Positions 10,542-19,480 of a DNA stretch of 20,154 bases are shown here, piece after piece. The notes beneath the pieces were generated by a model, which had not been told where the DNA came from, ran no database searches, and saw only the letters and a list, made by a program, of their open reading frames with translations. Made by a program: the position numbers and the translations under genes. The stretch covers positions 1 through 20,154 of the forward strand of contig JAKCWW010011309.1 in NCBI GenBank assembly GCA_026260175.1, given 5' to 3'. Position 1 is the first letter of the stretch. Every line of letters begins with the position of its first letter. The stretch comes from Reticulitermes lucifugus (Eukaryota > Arthropoda > Insecta > Blattodea > Rhinotermitidae).

Positions 10542-13500
10542 GTTTTGCTTTATTTCTTATGGTGCTACGGTGTATTTGAATTTGAAATATTGAATGACGT
10601 AAAGGAAATGTATTAAAATTTACTGAACCGTTGCATATTAATGAAGCAGTACCAATTAAAGTATCACAGAAATATTATTGGTGCAATTATGTAAATTATT
10701 TTGTGAAACTTATATAACGAGAACACTGCTCTTCTTTCCATCTTGAATATTCTATCATATCATTACAAATAAAATATTCCTTTTTCGTAATTTATCGTCT
10801 TTCATGTTAGAAGGGTACATAGGTTTCGTAGCATAATACTGTATATTACATACATGAAATGCACACCAGACACCTGGTAAAAACGGACAGATCAACGGGA
10901 AAACTGAGTACGACTTTCCAGACAGCAGGTTGTTTCCAGCAAATGCATGTAATTTATCTTTGGAGGTACCAGATGAAATCTTGTTATGAGGTTGGTAATT
11001 CAGGAATATGTCGTAGTTTTACCCACAATGTACACGCAAATACAGGTGTTGAATGTCTGGGTCTAGAGACTGAATTTTACTGCATCTAACGAGAATAAAT
11101 TACCAGGCGGCTTCTTGCCTTTTTACCTAGGGAAGCAAAAGGACCCAATTTCAGAAAAGACGCTTCATATTTATATTTTCCAAACACTGGATGATAGACG
11201 TGAATACTAGGAAATAAATTATTCTACTGTCAGAGCACTACATAAAAATCATTTTCCCTTAGAAGTTTCTTCAAATTATATTTCAACGGCCTGAATTTAA
11301 CATTCTTACTTCAGAATCATCTAAGTGTTTAATATTTGCTCTGTAAAGATTGATACATTCCCTTGAGAAAATGTAAGTGGCGTGCCTGGAGAATTTAACT
11401 CCATTGATTTTTGTGATCAGTTAGCCGACAAATGTCAGCTGGCATTATATGATGTTGACCTTCCTCACCTATGCGCCGAGTTGCGATTTGATCATTCCCG
11501 CATCGCAAGGTTAATTTTGCATGGGCCTTTCATGCACTGAATTCGTGGCAGGTACTCCTTAAGGAACAAAGCAGTGAAATCGAATGAGAACTCAAGAGCT
11601 GAAACACACAGCTTTGAGCTACGGCCCTGTTTAGGATAACGAAATCCAGCAGAGGGAATAACAAGACACGGGGCTTCAAGCGGAAAACGTGACAATTATA
11701 TTACACAGCAAACATATGTAAAAACAAAGTCAAAGCAAAATAGTACGCACCTTAATATTTATATAAACATATGATACCTTTTATTTCATCACTTTATATA
11801 TTAGTGTTATTTTCGATCCAATACAGAGATATGGAACATGAAGTACACAGGGAATATAAGCTACAAAATTCCGGTAAATAAACATTATAATCGTAAAATC
11901 TTGAGGAAATTATGACTTGATACTAAAGTGTAAAATGTGAGAGACGAAAATATTATAAGCGATCTAAAAGACGTAGGATATAAGAGTAAAAACCAGATCA
12001 ATCCAAGTCAGGATACGAACCAGGAGCGAGTGCTTGAGAACACGTTAATAAACTTGATATTCTTTTGAGTCAAGTCATAACCTGACCTGCTGAACGAAAA
12101 TTACACTTCTTTAGAAGGACGCTGTTCACCGAAGGGTTTTTATTTACTGTAAACATTTGTTTAGCAAGACCCCTTCTCTGGATGAAGCTCCGACCGCTAA
12201 CATTGTGCAAAAGAGGAACATACAAATCAATGAGGTATTTGTAAACTTTCGAAGCGGTGCGGTATGCTGATATATCTGTGTTCAAGTGGTCCCATTTCAT
12301 GAGTGGAGCCACAATAATCAGAGCTGGAATTTATACCTACCTACACGTCCAAACAAAGTTCGTAGTCAGTAGAATGATTCCGTGACTTGCAGTTAAACTG
12401 AAAGTACAATGTACAGGTGAAGAGAACGGAAATTATCAGGTTAGCTTCTCCCAGCAGAGGCAATATTGTTGTAGTTCAAAATGCTAGTACTTCAAGCGAC
12501 ATGCTTGAAGACAAAAGAAAACCTTCTACTTTTCGATTACAACACGATAGCAAAAGAAACTGTGGTGTCTACATGCTATTCATAACAAAGGCACACACTC
12601 TCAACACGTGCAATGAATGTTATTGATAATATACAATTCAATCACTTTTTTCTTGACAATAACAAAAATTATTTTCCTCTGGGAGGAAATGTTTATTGGA
12701 TAGCCCGTCAGTCTTTTCTCACAAGAGAGTGGTGACACCTACCTGAATTCGATAAAACCACAATGCAGAGTGTGCAGGCAGGAAACTTTAAAGTATGGAG
12801 AATATATTGTGCAGTCGATACAGACACGCAAAGGCACGGAGAGACAGACGTGCCCAGAGCACGGTGGTCTTAGAGTGACACAGTTTGTTCTTAAGGGAAG
12901 GAAGTAAATTCAAAGTAAGTTGATTGGTAAAACATTACATAGATTCTGATATGGTTTATAAATTATGGGGTAGCAAACTGCCAATTAATTTCTTAAGTAT
13001 CCTTATAAATTCGGAGTTAACGTTAGGAGTTAAAAAAATATAATTATTTCTGTTGGGTATTTAACAAGGCAACAGTGGTTCACCCTATGTATAGGAATTA
13101 GTATTGGAGGTTGTTTTGAAACAATATGTCACTTAAATGTTTTTCGACTAATTTAGACAGAAAAAAAGACACACATAATGTAACTAACCTTTTCCGGATA
13201 TAAAACCACGCACTACCGGAAGTAAAGATCCACTACAAAGCCAGGTGCACAGGTAAGCACCAAAGTGATGTTGCCGATAAAATACATTAATTAAGGTTGT
13301 GGACTGATTCATTCGGGAATGATGCTGGATACCACTGGATAAGGGTTTTAATTTGTACGGTTCGGAAAATATTATTAGGGTGATAAACACAGGAAAAAAG
13401 ATGGGTTAGACATGAAGCACGAATGGGAGAAATCGGGAAGTGAGAAAATATGTCGAAATATTAATAGTGAAACGTAAGGCAAATGGCCTCTTGGAAGCCT

Positions 13501-15786
13501 CGTATATATGTGGGAGAACATTAGTATAACGGATTTTAAGGCTGTGGGTTTGAAGTGTATGGACACGAGTCATCTGGCTTAGGAAAAGATTGAGTTGGAG
13601 ATCTTGCAAAAATCGTAACTGACCTTCGGCTATCATAAAGAGGTAGGTATTTTGTAATTAAACTTACTGGTTGTCAGCTTTTAAAGGAAGACGATGCAAC
13701 AGGGAGCTAGTGAACAATTTTACAAGCAGAGAGTTGACCTGAGAAGCCCATAAAACTTAACTTGCCGATTATATCTCGAGAAATCCATCAAAGAAGTCAT
13801 ATAAGAAAACACACTGCTACAATTTCCGAAGTGAAAGTATGACTTACATATCGAGCGGTAACACGTACGTCAAACAAATATACAGAAACTTAACATTGTC
13901 TACGGCTTTAAAATTTTAAAAGCAGTAATTTTATCTACGCATGAATATGCCTACACATCCAGTGCGTTCTCTCTCCAAGTCCAAGTAATCCAGGAGATCG
14001 TGGCGTGTTTTCGCACCATGGTCATAAAGCTAATTTCGATATAGTGAGTTGGCTAAACATTAGGGTCTGTAAGGTTGCCTTTTACGTACAATGGCTTACG
14101 ACCTTTCCTAATGCAATATCCTTAGCATAAATAATCAGTACGATGTGAACCGTCACCAAATATTTCGCACCACGCACTTGCACGCGAAACTTTTAAAAAA
14201 TCAACACACAAAGAGTAGAAGTCCAAGAACATGCAAAAAGTGACGAGTTTATTATCTTCTTCAGGATTAGTGATTTCTTCGTAAACCACAGTTCTTAGTT
14301 CAGTTAATATGGCTTATACGCCTAATCTATAGGTAAACACTTTCAGTGCAATATGTACATATTTCAACACTAAAGTGATAATTTTTCCATGGTTTTTTTT
14401 CGGGGAAACCTGCAGTTTTGATATAACAATTAAAATGATACAAAAGTTACAGTCATGTCTTTATATCTTAACTACATATTTACTGTTTACTGCTCCATGC
14501 GCAGCACTGCTGTCGTTTTCTCGTCGGAAAAGTCACTATAAAGATGCAAGACAGTCTCCATTCTAGAGGATATCAGAAAGACGTGATGCAATTGGAAGAA
14601 CAAAAATGGGGAAAAATCGACAGAATTATTCCGGGATAAAAGTCTTACTTCTGGGAACTGTCCCCGAAAATCCGGGAAGAAGAGTCACTTATTCAACATA
14701 AGATAGAAAAGGAAGTGCCTTGATAAAATTTCTGCGTAAAATTGTATTAAAATTTTGATGAAATAAAACCTAAGAGAGAAGAATAACTGCTTCAACGACG
14801 GTGTGTCGTTTACGTTTGCTTCCCAAAAGACCACGGCTTCAAATCTTCAAAACATAAAGTGCCGTCTGTCTAAACAATCGATTTTCATCCAAATATTCCA
14901 TAACGTGTTTATCTTCCTCTCAACAGCTCAGATGGATGGAAAGTAATGCGAAGCAAAGTTTCTGCAAAACTAATGTCGAAAGCACCTTAAAGCACTCTGC
15001 ACAGCGAAAGGCAGGAGTGCAAAACATAAACCACTTACACGATATTTCTTTCATATTCGTGTGTTGCTCCAAACCTAACTTTCAAGAAAGTATAAGGACA
15101 ACCGCCTTTACTATACTATGTGTCACTATGCTGTAAGTTTGACACCAATAGGGTTCTATAATAACTATGACATTCAAGAACAATATACGATCGGGTAAGA
15201 AATTTTATACAACCCTTTGTAAGATGGGTATACACTACTGAGGTACCGAATATGCTTATTCTTTCTTTGTTCCCTTGTGTTTAAACATCGTAATCTTATA
15301 AATATGTACATGTAATTACAAAAAGTGATTTTGCCTACTGCCTACGCAATAGTTTTATTGCATTTGGGTTATCAGAGAGTTAAGTGATTTGCTAAGGACA
15401 ACAGACTCATCGCAGGAAGAGGGACCCTTGTGTTAATTCGATATGTGGATCTCAATATTGTACGCGGATTTACACTGTTATTCTCCAGAATCCTTGACGT
15501 TGCATTTAGGAAGCAGCAATTTCACATAGAGCTTTAGCAGAATAACATTATTCTACTAGACTTAACCGCTAGAGGCATATATAATGTGAAAGCTGGTGTA
15601 TGTGTTGTCTGAAATTACAGAAAATCTCCCGAGTACCAGGCGTGGATTGTGGCTTCAGTTGTTCCAAAAGTAGAATGAGATATTACACACAGTGCATTTT
15701 ACGGAACACATTAAAGCTATCAGACCGTAAGAGCACAACTGTTTCGGTCGCGACATTATTTAGACTTCGTCACATTTGGATCACGC
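10542..15786. other. About 5.2 kb of non-coding DNA, no gene recognised
   Basis: All open frames are under about 85 codons and none shows a domain or motif I recognise. I looked for transposon ends, tRNA-like promoters, long palindromes and clean microsatellites and found none that I could support. The DNA is AT-rich throughout. Old, unrecognisable repeats or host introns could be present. Confidence 0.5.
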
Positions 15787-15798
15787 AAGCTACTGCAT
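15787..15798. repeat. Left target-site duplication of the SINE
   Basis: AAGCTACTGCAT occurs here and again at 16060-16071, exactly flanking the SINE. This is the mark of LINE-type target-primed insertion. Confidence 0.92.
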
Positions 15799-15809
15799 GA
15801 CGATCCCAG

Positions 15810-15873
15810 TGGCCGCGCGGTCTAAGGCGTAGGTCTGAGGCCGCTCACTTACTAGGATCGTGTGTTCAAATCC
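15810..15873 (+). promoter_or_regulatory. Internal RNA polymerase III promoter (A and B boxes) of the SINE
   Basis: The A box at 15810-15820 fits TRGYNNANNNGG apart from C in place of the usual central A. The B box at 15864-15873 fits GTTCRANTCC exactly. The two boxes would bind TFIIIC and drive SINE transcription starting near 15800. Confidence 0.8.
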
Positions 15874-15937
15874 CACCGGGGGCATGGATGTCTGTCTCTT
15901 GTGAGTGTTGTGTGTTGTCAGGTAGAGGTCTCTGCGA

Positions 15938-15940
15938 NNN
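15938..15940. other. Assembly gap or ambiguous bases (NNN)
   Basis: Three N characters lie within the SINE body. The flanking sequence is continuous in pattern, so about three bases are probably just unresolved, perhaps because of collapsed or conflicting SINE copies. Confidence 0.95.
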
Positions 15941-16059
15941 GCTGGTCCCTCGTCCAGAGGAGTCCTACCGAGTGTGGTGTGTCTCAAAAGTGTGATCGTG
16001 AAGCCTCGAAAAATGAGGCGGCCTAGGCCCCCAGGGGGTTGTCGAGCTATTGAAAAAAA

Positions 16060-16071
16060 AAGCTACTGCAT
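16060..16071. repeat. Right target-site duplication of the SINE
   Basis: AAGCTACTGCAT, identical in 12 of 12 positions to 15787-15798. The first A is shared with the poly-A tail. The perfect match suggests a fairly recent insertion. Confidence 0.92.
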
Positions 16072-16540
16072 TAATGTACAACTCACTCTTCATAACCATT
16101 ACATTCTGACTGATTTTGACCAAACTCATTTCAATCTGTGACAGAAGAAGAATTGTAAACAAGGAAAGGACTTTTATAATTTTGAGAAGTCAAATACAGA
16201 CCCTTACGCAGGTTTTGCTGCAGGTTTATAATGTCTTTCCGATACATGTATACAGACTACAGCCAATCAAAGAATGTAAGGGCCTTTTCTTGATAACTAG
16301 TTTGGATGAAATCTAAGATATGGAATAATTTTCGACCTATTCAATAATTCCCACCCAAAACTGGAAAAGCTAAACCTCATCCAATCGGCTCTACCCCCTA
16401 TCGAGATTCCCTGTTTTTTAACTGAGGTTCAAGACAGACCCATTCTCCACAATACGTCATATTATTATTACAAACTTCGTTTTTATCAGACGAAGCCAAG
16501 ATGGAGAACCACGGCTATAACACAGACATTCGACAGAGCT
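16072..16540. other. Non-coding stretch between the SINE and the LINE pile
   Basis: Only short open frames with no recognisable product. No boundary, RNA gene or repeat is visible. It is probably the DNA into which the first LINE fragment at 16541 inserted. Confidence 0.45.
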
Positions 16541-16690
16541 CTCATTTATTTACGTGTTGACTAAACAACACAGTAATCACTCACAAATTCAGGACGAATA
16601 CCCAAATACAAGGTAGAAAACAAACCTAAAAATATAAAAACACACCTTGAAAAGAAAACAAGTTTAGGTGCTGAATCAAGCTCCAATAAA
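16541..16690 (-). mobile_element. LINE 3'-UTR fragment A (decayed, 5'-truncated)
   Basis: The plus strand reads TTTATTTACGTGTTGACTAAACAACAC at 16545 on. This closely matches the terminal motif of the better preserved LINE copy at 17424 (TTTATTAACGTGCAGACTTAACAGCAC) and also that at 16711. An A/C-rich stretch of the same character as the LINE 3'-UTR follows. Read on the minus strand, the motif ends in AATAAATGAG, so the 3' end of the element is at the low coordinate. No reverse-transcriptase peptide is visible. The upper limit is approximate. Confidence 0.5.
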
Positions 16691-16703
16691 TCAAATTACT
16701 TTC

Positions 16704-17030
16704 CATTTTCTTTATTAGCGTGCTGACTCAACAGTCTAATTATAATTAGAAAAACAGCGTTAACACAATAATTTACATTGAAACACGCTGAAAAACCAGC
16801 AAACCAAGTCTGTAGAGATTACGTAATTAGTATTAACGAATTACAGGAAACATTAACATATTAACGTCCACGATAAACAGAAAGGAAAGTGCTAATATAA
16901 CTCTGTTTTAGAGAAATATGTTCTTATTGAAATACATCAAGGTCTTTGCGCAATAAGGCAGCAGCTGTCGCGTACTAGCAAAAGGACAATTGTGCATAAA
17001 ATACACAGGAATAAGCATTCGGAGAAAGAT
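16704..17030 (-). mobile_element. LINE 3'-end fragment B with a relic of the reverse-transcriptase C-terminus
   Basis: The 3' terminal motif (TTTATTAGCGTGCTGACTCAACAG on the plus strand, 16711 on) is followed at 16924-16971 by a minus-strand peptide ATAAALLRKDLDVFQ and a stop. This matches the extreme C-terminal pattern of insect non-LTR reverse transcriptases of this type, where I recall a similar alanine/asparagine-rich stretch followed by KDLDIF. The aligned segment of copy C at 17740-17775 (PSARCVSAANAI) also corresponds at DNA level: GGCA..AGCTG.CG and CTAGC..AAGG are shared. Upstream coding sequence has decayed beyond recognition, so the upper boundary is a guess. Confidence 0.6.
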
Positions 17031-17126
17031 AATATCCAGAGGGATGAAGATTATTTAAAAACTGAATGAAAAGTAATAAAGTATAGAGAACTAAGGTAGA
17101 ATAAAATATAATTAGATTTAATTGCA

Positions 17127-17420
17127 TATTTATTTAAATACTGACTGAAGTGCCTTATGGTCAGTTGCAAATAAAGAACAAGTGAAAGGGGATAACAGAA
17201 ATTAAGAACATAATCGCTAAACCTGGAGAAAGAGAAAAGAATAGGAAAGCATTGTAATTTATTTAAATAAAAATAAAAGAAAATCAGAAGAAGGAATGAA
17301 GGTTATATGTTACACTATAAGTAAATTGTAATCCAAGCTACAGGTATGTAACAGATAACACAACACCGGAATGTAATAAAATACGATAAATTCGGAACTA
17401 CATTTTCTTCTAACTTTATC
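17127..17420 (-). mobile_element. Possible further LINE 3'-end fragment E
   Basis: TTTATTTAAATACTGACTGAAGTGCC at 17130 on the plus strand resembles the terminal motif of copies A-C, with AATAAATATGC on the minus strand as in their 3' ends. The rest is A-rich and purine-rich with no visible protein relic. It sits immediately before the tail of copy C. The assignment rests on one short motif and is weak. Confidence 0.3.
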
Positions 17421-17423
17421 TAT

Positions 17424-17441
17424 AATTCAATTCAATTCAAT
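17424..17441 (-). repeat. (ATTGA)n microsatellite tail of LINE copy C
   Basis: AATTCAATTCAATTCAAT on the plus strand is an ATTGA repeat on the LINE strand. It lies directly after the AATAAATACCC end. The same pentamer tail occurs at 19370-19389. Short tandem repeats instead of poly-A are a known 3' end type in some non-LTR families. Confidence 0.8.
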
Positions 17442-17739
17442 GGGTATTTATTAACGTGCAGACTTAACAGCACAAGTTCCGATTACAAAGCCAGCACAAA
17501 AGCACAAATAAAACACAAAACAGTACAAATACACAAGACAAAACACTAAAGAAACAAAACAAATATGTAGTAAAAAATATAAAGAAGTAGTGGGGCAGAA
17601 ATCCAATACCTGACAGAACATAGGTGACTTGATTTAAAAATGTCGCAGTGACCGAACTGCAGCGTCGAGTTCAAGATTTACGTTAATAACAAGTCATTAA
17701 TCAAAACAGACCTACCATTCAATATACAAGTATCGTACT

Positions 17740-18130
17740 GATGGCATTAGCTGCCGAAACGCATCTAGCGGAAGGGCAGTTGCGACGGTTTAATCGAAAT
17801 GAAACACTTTAAAATCTTTGAAATTTGGATTCGGCACACGAAGGCCGACAGTTTCCAAAAGGGTAGGGCAAATGGTTCAACCATTGTAAACATTAAGTAA
17901 AAAAAGGGCGTCTAAGCAGTACCTACGATCACTTAAATTATGAAATTTCAAGTAATTTAAAACATTAGCATAAGTGTAGGGTAAGTGACTGAAAGAACGA
18001 CGATGACAAAGATAATACGAACTTACGCTGGATGCGCTCAAGCAATCATTATAATACCAGCAGCATAAAGGGTCAGAATAGCAGTAATAATATTACATCT
18101 TAGCACCACTTTCTGACCAGGCCTGTATTA
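17740..18130 (-). pseudogene. C-terminal reverse-transcriptase relic of LINE copy C
   Basis: This is the part of copy C that still reads as protein. A 31-codon block (17880-17972) carries YANVLNYLKF, then LSDRR, then LDALFLLNVYNG. It is followed after a stop by TLLETVGLRVPNP, and in a second frame by PSARCVSAANAI at 17740-17775. The order LxxLxxxxLxxRRxxLDxLFL, CPxLLExVxLRVP, CPSARCxxAAN is one I recognise from many insect LINE polyproteins. The catalytic palm (YADD box) is absent, lost with the 5' truncation. Confidence 0.75.
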
Positions 18131-18190
18131 TTTAATGACGTCATGAAACAAAACAATAATAGAAAATAAAAAGCAGACACAAAAATGTAA

Positions 18191-18394
18191 GGTGTAATGG
18201 AAAATAGCTTAATAATAATAATAATAATTATTATTATTATTATTGTGTAAATAAGTTTTTGTAATTTTCAAGTACCATAATTTGAAGCAGCAAAAATTTA
18301 ACCTGGAATGGAAAAGAGCCTAATAATAATAATAATAATTGTAATAATTAATTCTTTTTAATTTTTAAGTAGCATAGTCAAGATAATAAATTAT
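18191..18394. repeat. Tandem duplication, 111-bp period, two diverged units
   Basis: Unit 1 (18191-18300) and unit 2 (about 18302-18394) align in order: AATGGAAAA-AGC-TAATAATAATAATAATAATT near the start, then TTTTT-AATTTT-AAGTA-CATA. The start of AATGG shifts from 18196 to 18307, giving the period. Unit 2 is shorter and has lost the ATT half of the palindrome. It lies where the 3'-UTR of LINE copy 2 should be. Confidence 0.75.
18211..18244. repeat. 34-bp perfect palindrome of (AAT)6 followed by ATT repeats
   Basis: AAT repeated six times is followed by its reverse complement, with each base from 18211 to 18227 pairing with 18244 back to 18228. It can form a hairpin or cruciform. A related plain (TAA)n array is at 18321-18339 in the second tandem unit. 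Confidence 0.92.
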
Positions 18395-18419
18395 TACGCG
18401 AAATTGATTAATCTTTAAT

Positions 18420-18784
18420 ATGCCTGTATTTATACTAACATCATAACATTAGCAGCTGATGCGAATGTAACAGAAAACAATCGTAACATTTAGAAACAAT
18501 ATACAAAGAAAATAAAAGCTGTGGTGTTTCGAATCAGTACAGGAAGACGTTCTCAAAATGGCAAGGGCATTTGTTTTGTCCACAATGAAAGTTAGGAAAG
18601 ACACGTCTATGTGGCGCCCCTGACACTTAAGATACGAAATTGTAAGTGATGTAAAACATTGAAGTAAATGTATTGTATATGACGGAAAAACAATGACGAC
18701 AAAGAGATAGGGAGTTCCCCCAGCCGCAACAGTAGCAGTAATTAAAGTGCACACAACAGAAGCGTATTCTAACTCAGATCTAAA
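18420..18784 (-). pseudogene. LINE copy 2: decayed C-terminal reverse-transcriptase relic
   Basis: On the minus strand from 18784 the frame gives FRSELEYASVV followed by CTLITAT. This is a clear relative of the RSKLEYASVVW motif found near the C-terminus of many jockey/CR1-type reverse transcriptases. In a shifted frame NVLHHLQFRILSVR follows, aligning with NVLNYLKFHNLSDR of copy C. At 18442-18465 FASAANVM aligns with CVSAANAI of copy C. The DNA of the two copies matches across this whole span, with shared blocks such as GTAAAACATT/TTAAAACATT and GGGCAAATG/GGGCATTTG. Several frameshifts and stops show it is dead. The continuous 101-codon frame at 18449-18754 is only part of this relic. Confidence 0.75.
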
Positions 18785-19369
18785 TTACGTAAAATATAGC
18801 ACAAGAGATTATACAGAGAGAAAACGGAAAACGTTACAGTCTGAATTCAACCAAAATGGGAAATTATATTTTTTAACATTATGGTGAATATAAAGTTTAG
18901 AATGAAGTAACGTACTCGCGGATATTTGGTGCAGTCGGTGGGTGTAATAGAAAATTCGCATAGTGTGCAATCAAAACGAATCAAGTTAGTTATTTTCTTG
19001 AGAAGGAACTATGGTCTTTTTAACGTTAAATTTCATTAAGTAAAGAAGCAACAATAATTTATACAATTCATATCACACTGGAAAAACAGGCTGTAATAAA
19101 TGGAATTTATTTCTCCAAAACTTTTGTCACTACCATAAAGAAGATAAACCTACGATCTCATTAGAGAACAGGAGTCACTAATGAAAATTTTGAAAGAGAC
19201 CGTTTCGAACTGATCTTTAAGCCAATCAGATAACACTTCAAAAGCGAAGAAAAGCTGCAATAATAAAAAAACACGTTATATTCTGTTGGTCAAGTAGAAA
19301 TGAAACAAATCTACAAGACCAGCATAAAACTCACAATAATTAAGTTTGGAAAGGAAAAAGTTAAGTAAT
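18785..19369. other. Unassigned stretch upstream of LINE copy 2
   Basis: If LINE copy 2 continued upstream, the reverse-transcriptase palm would be expected here on the minus strand. I cannot find YADD-like or other motifs. The segment may be a decayed continuation or older host sequence. No other gene is visible. Confidence 0.4.
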
Positions 19370-19480
19370 AATTCAATTCAATTCAATTCTAGTTTATTAA
19401 TGTGCATAATAATAATAATAATACTAATAATAAATATTCATAAATGTCAGAGACGTATGGACACAGTGATCCAACTCACA
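19370..19480 (-). mobile_element. LINE 3'-end fragment D with (ATTGA)n tail
   Basis: The plus strand reads AATTCAATTCAATTCAATT (19370-19389), then CTAGTTTATTAATGTGCATAATAATAAT. On the minus strand this is TTATGCACATTAATAAACTAG followed by the pentamer tail, the same order as copy C (CACGTTAATAAATACCC plus tail). An AAT microsatellite (19406-19433) replaces the rest of the terminal motif. No peptide relic is seen at higher coordinates, so the copy is either very short or beyond recognition. The upper boundary is approximate. Confidence 0.55.
19406..19433. repeat. AAT microsatellite next to LINE tail D
   Basis: About nine AAT-type units, one interrupted by ACT, adjoining the LINE 3' motif. It resembles the AAT arrays at 18211 and 18321. 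Confidence 0.8.

Larger units (their letters stand above)
15799..16059 (+). mobile_element. tRNA-derived SINE retrotransposon, full length
   Basis: A non-coding retroelement transcribed by RNA polymerase III and copied by a partner LINE. The 5' part is tRNA-like. The A box TGGCCGCGCGG (15810-15820) plus the following TCTAAGGCG resembles the D arm of Leu/Ser tRNAs. The B box GTTCAAATCC (15864-15873) lies about 43 bases further on, a normal tRNA spacing. A tRNA-unrelated body follows, containing an 11-base C5-A-G5 hairpin near 16028-16038, and then a short A tail (16053 on). Perfect 12-bp target duplications bound the element. A three-base N run interrupts it at 15938-15940. An open frame on the minus strand across it (with PPVGFEHTI and DRAATGI) is the familiar spurious translation of this repeat type, not a gene. 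I do not assign a family name. Confidence 0.9.
17424..18150 (-). mobile_element. LINE (non-LTR retrotransposon) copy C, 5'-truncated 3' end
   Basis: The best preserved copy in the pile. On the minus strand it runs from the end of a reverse-transcriptase gene through a roughly 290-base 3'-UTR to AATAAATACCC and a tail of ATTGA repeats (17424-17441). Peptide relics in order are a remnant reading LVRK (about 18115-18125), YANVLNYLKF and LDALFLLNVYNG (17880-17972), a TGA stop, CPTLLETVGLRVPNP just after it, then a frameshift into NRRNCPSARCVSAANAI (about 17740-17790). These fit, in order, the thumb and C-terminal region of insect jockey/CR1-like reverse transcriptases. At least one stop and one frameshift make it dead. 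The 5' truncation is typical of target-primed reverse transcription. Exact clade not assigned. Confidence 0.78.

Noticed and set aside
10565..10592. Second TTTGAATTTGAA match just beyond the mariner right end
   Set aside because: Only 12 bases of the inverted repeat are shared, without the GGTCG end or a TA boundary; in AT-rich DNA this is likely chance.
15790..15987. Minus-strand frame with PPVGFEHTI and DRAATGI, and the neighbouring minus frame 15965-16162
   Set aside because: These are translations of the SINE body and flank. Such peptides are common false proteins in insect annotations; the underlying sequence is a Pol III retroelement.
18207..18345. AAT arrays considered as a CRISPR-like or satellite array
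   Set aside because: These are simple trinucleotide repeats without spacers; the larger pattern is just two tandem units.
18449..18754. 101-codon minus-strand frame as a possible membrane protein gene
   Set aside because: The hydrophobic look comes from reading a T-rich LINE relic out of frame. The real homology is to the reverse-transcriptase C-terminus spread over several frames.
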